DNA of 64,000 bases from Aminobacter sp. AP02. GTDB lineage: Bacteria; Pseudomonadota; Alphaproteobacteria; Rhizobiales; Rhizobiaceae. Within the stretch, counting starts at the first letter, position 1. The number at the start of each line of letters is the position of its first letter. Location: positions 62,001-126,000 of the forward strand of contig NZ_QGGX01000016.1 in NCBI RefSeq assembly GCF_003148805.1, read 5' to 3'. Positions 61,577 through 64,000 of this stretch are shown here, piece after piece. The notes beneath the pieces were generated by a model that saw nothing but the letters and a program-made list of their open reading frames with translations, did no database searches and was not told the origin of the DNA. The position numbers and the translations under genes were made by a program.

Positions 61577-62553
61577 GCGCTTCGAACATTGAAGCGCCGG
61601 CGATCCTGATCCCCGGCCGGATGCATCCGCATGTCACCGAGCGGCTCAAATCGGCATTCCCGCTGATCCATATCGCCGATGGCGATCCGGCGTTGCTGAG
61701 TGCAGAGATGAAGGCGAGCGTTCGCGGGATCGCCTCGATGGGCACGGTCAACGCAGCCTTCATCGACGCGCTGCCCAATCTTGAAATCATCGCCAATTTC
61801 GGCGTCGGCTACGACGCGGTCGATGCCGCTCATGCCGCATCGCGCGGCATCATGGTCACCAACACGCCTGACGTTTTGACGGAAGAAGTCGCCGACACGG
61901 CCATTGGCCTTCTCATCAACACCGTGCGCGAGTTGCCTCGGGCCGAGGACTGGTTGCGGCAGGGGCGCTGGGTCCGCGAGGGCGGCTACCGGCTGACGGC
62001 TACGCTGCGCGGCCGCCGCATCGGCATCTTCGGCATGGGCCGGATCGGCCTCGCGGTCGCACGGCGATTGGAGGCCTTCGGGCTGCCGATCGCCTATCAC
62101 AATCGGCGCCGGATCGATGGCATCGCCTACGCGTATTTCCCGACTTTGAAGGAGCTGGCTGCCGCGGTCGACACGCTGATTTCGGTGGCGCCCGCCACCC
62201 CGCAGACCGAGAAGATCGTCAACGCGGAGATTTTTGAAGCCTTGGGCGCCGATGGCATCTTCGTCAATGTCGGCCGTGGGGCTACGGTCGATGAAGCCGC
62301 ACTCGTCGAGGCGCTGTCGAAGGGAACAATCCTTGCCGCCGGCCTCGATGTTTTCGCCGACGAGCCGAACGTGCCTCAGGCGCTGATCGACCTTCCCAAC
62401 GCTTCACTTTTGCCGCATGTCGCCTCGGCGACTGTCCATACGCGCCAAGCCATGGCCGACCTTGCGGCCGACAACATCTTTTCGTGGTTTTCAAGCGAGC
62501 GCCGGGCGCTGACGCCGGTGCCCGAGACCGCGCATGTGACGGCCACTGGCTAG
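61573..62553 (+). CDS. D-2-hydroxyacid dehydrogenase (glyoxylate/hydroxypyruvate reductase type)
   Basis: 326 residues from the ATG at 61573. NAD(P) motif GIFGMGRIG (151-159), catalytic R235 (NVGRGATVD), E264 (FADEPNVP) and H282 (LLPHVASATVH) form the complete D-isomer 2-hydroxyacid dehydrogenase site. The absence of an acidic residue after the GxGxxG strand (here HNRRR) favours NADPH. Hydroxypyruvate/glyoxylate reduction is the usual role of such GhrB-like enzymes. It is coupled to a LacI-type regulator. Confidence 0.9.
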   Translation: MSASNIEAPAILIPGRMHPHVTERLKSAFPLIHIADGDPALLSAEMKASVRGIASMGTVNAAFIDALPNLEIIANFGVGYDAVDAAHAASRGIMVTNTPDVLTEEVADTAIGLLINTVRELPRAEDWLRQGRWVREGGYRLTATLRGRRIGIFGMGRIGLAVARRLEAFGLPIAYHNRRRIDGIAYAYFPTLKELAAAVDTLISVAPATPQTEKIVNAEIFEALGADGIFVNVGRGATVDEAALVEALSKGTILAAGLDVFADEPNVPQALIDLPNASLLPHVASATVHTRQAMADLAADNIFSWFSSERRALTPVPETAHVTATG

Positions 62554-62564
62554 CTGAGCATTTT

Positions 62565-62585
62565 CTCTCCCCCGGGAGGGGAGAG
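62565..62585. terminator. Bidirectional terminator-like hairpin between convergent genes
   Basis: CTCTCCCC (62565-62572) and GGGGAGAG (62578-62585) form a perfect 8-bp stem with a five-base loop, preceded by TTTT. It lies in the 49-bp gap between converging genes, so it may terminate both. Confidence 0.6.
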
Positions 62586-62602
62586 TTCGGCCGGGGCGAA
62601 TG

Positions 62603-63376
62603 CTACTCCGCTGCCGTCCGTGCCGCCTGACGGGCGATAGCATGGGCTCTCACGGCATCGCCAAAAGCCTTGAAGATACGCTGCGAGGCGTTGTCGGTGC
62701 CGACCCAATACTCCGGATGCCATTGCACGCCGACGGCGAACGCGCGTGAATCGCGAACGGAAACCGCCTCCACAGTACCATCGGGCGCCACCGCCTCGAC
62801 CTGCAGCTTCGGCCCAAGCCGGTCTACCGCCTGGCGGTGGACCGAGTTGACCATGATGTCGCCTGCGCCGAACACCCCGGCCAAGCAGCTGCCCGGCTTG
62901 ATGGTCACGGCTTGACGGATCGCGAAGCGCTCGTCCTGAAGGTCGCTGACAGGCGCGCGGTGATCCATGGAGCCTTCGCGTTCCTGGATCTCGGTGGCGA
63001 GGCTGCCACCAAGCGCGACGTTCATTTCCTGGATGCCGCGGCAGATCGCAAGCAGCGGCACGCCGCGCTCGATCGCCTTGCGGATCAGCGGCATCGTCGT
63101 CGAGTCGCGTGCCGGATCGTAAGGGCCATTGGCGTCTGTGGCTTCTTCGCCATAAAGGCGAGGATCGACGTTCGACTTGGATCCGGTCAGCATGACGCCG
63201 TCGACTGACGACAAGAGTTCGTCGAAGTCGAGCCGGTCGCCGAAGGACGGCACCAGCAATGGCAGCACGCCCGCTCCCGAAATCGCGGCTTCAAGATATT
63301 GCTGGGGCGCCGCGTGCCAGGTGTAGTTTTCAAACTGGCGGACATCGGTCGACACGGCGACGAGCGGCTGGTGCAT
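62603..63376 (-). CDS. Class I glutamine amidotransferase, peptidase C26 (gamma-glutamyl-GABA hydrolase-like)
   Basis: 257 residues from the ATG at 63376; a TTG at 63388 adds four residues. The class I amidotransferase site is complete: C112 in AICRGIQEMN, H220 and E222 in VQWHPEYW. The N-terminal PLVAVSTDVRQFENYTWHA and VMLTGSKSNVDPRLYG resemble E. coli gamma-glutamyl-GABA hydrolase (also named PuuD, unrelated to the urate oxidase). It may cleave gamma-glutamyl amine conjugates, possibly those made by a PuuA-like ligase such as the one at 51676. Confidence 0.85.
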   Translation of the reverse strand: MHQPLVAVSTDVRQFENYTWHAAPQQYLEAAISGAGVLPLLVPSFGDRLDFDELLSSVDGVMLTGSKSNVDPRLYGEEATDANGPYDPARDSTTMPLIRKAIERGVPLLAICRGIQEMNVALGGSLATEIQEREGSMDHRAPVSDLQDERFAIRQAVTIKPGSCLAGVFGAGDIMVNSVHRQAVDRLGPKLQVEAVAPDGTVEAVSVRDSRAFAVGVQWHPEYWVGTDNASQRIFKAFGDAVRAHAIARQAARTAAE

Positions 63377-63494
63377 GATGCGGTTCAAATCCTAATGGGA
63401 AGCGACTGTTTCCTTGCCTGTAAAATAGGCGAACCCAAGGCGCTTTTCCAACACAAGTTTGCATATCTCATATGCGCCCGGCAGCGAGGGTTAG

Positions 63495-64000
<506 letters not shown>

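Overview
This 64 kb window is high-GC, densely packed bacterial DNA. The gene set suggests an alphaproteobacterium of the Hyphomicrobiales (Rhizobiales), probably Mesorhizobium or a relative in the Phyllobacteriaceae. The evidence is a PuuD-type (cytochrome c-linked) urate oxidase, a rhizobial-type L-carnitine dehydrogenase, many ABC/TRAP uptake systems, and dispersed GC-rich palindromic repeats. The organism call is an inference from gene content. I saw no rRNA, tRNA, prophage, insertion sequence or CRISPR array.

Layout. 1-0.3 kb: 5' end of a sugar-type ABC binding protein. 0.65-5.2 kb: a cobalamin riboswitch leading a BtuF/BtuC/BtuD-like importer translationally coupled to a luciferase-like flavoenzyme. 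5.2-11 kb: efflux MFS, aldehyde dehydrogenase, MBL hydrolase overlapping a PPi-type phosphofructokinase, and an L,D-transpeptidase. 11-16.6 kb: LysE exporter, TTC38-like TPR protein, then xylB, a SnoaL-like gene and xylA. 17-26.4 kb: a carnitine/gamma-butyrobetaine-type catabolic island (GlxA-type regulator, BKACE, carnitine dehydrogenase, acyl-CoA dehydrogenase, ADP-forming acyl-CoA synthetase, CaiD-like hydratase, HSL-type hydrolase). 26.4-26.9 kb: parDE with a frameshifted parE. 27-34 kb: a peptide-type ABC importer and a CocE-type hydrolase.

34-51.7 kb is a purine catabolism region. It holds GuaD (guanine to xanthine), XdhAB with XdhC (to urate), PuuD (to 5-hydroxyisourate), UraH and a UraD domain (to allantoin), a PuuE domain (to allantoate), ureidoglycine aminohydrolase and AllA (to glyoxylate and urea), plus a glycerate kinase for glyoxylate assimilation. 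The allantoate amidohydrolase step is not seen here. Dps, HxlR/AHSA1 and a serine hydrolase sit inside this region. 51.7-64 kb: a PuuA-like ligase with an aminotransferase, MarR-controlled membrane protein, WD40 plus His-rich COG0523 GTPase, intradiol dioxygenase, MarR, EamA exporter, LacI with a 2-hydroxyacid dehydrogenase, a C26 glutamine amidotransferase, and the start of a TRAP binding protein.

Most unusual signal: GC-rich palindromic repeats have entered protein-coding genes without breaking them. A 115-bp element with 8-bp terminal inverted repeats and two 12-bp hairpins lies inside xdhC (about 39 extra residues). A second 115-bp copy, inverted, supplies the last 34 residues and stop codon of the ADP-forming acyl-CoA synthetase. 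A different palindromic element adds about 46 residues to the interdomain linker of that same synthetase. Further copies are intergenic. Second in interest is the B12-riboswitch operon carrying a flavin monooxygenase-like enzyme of unknown role.
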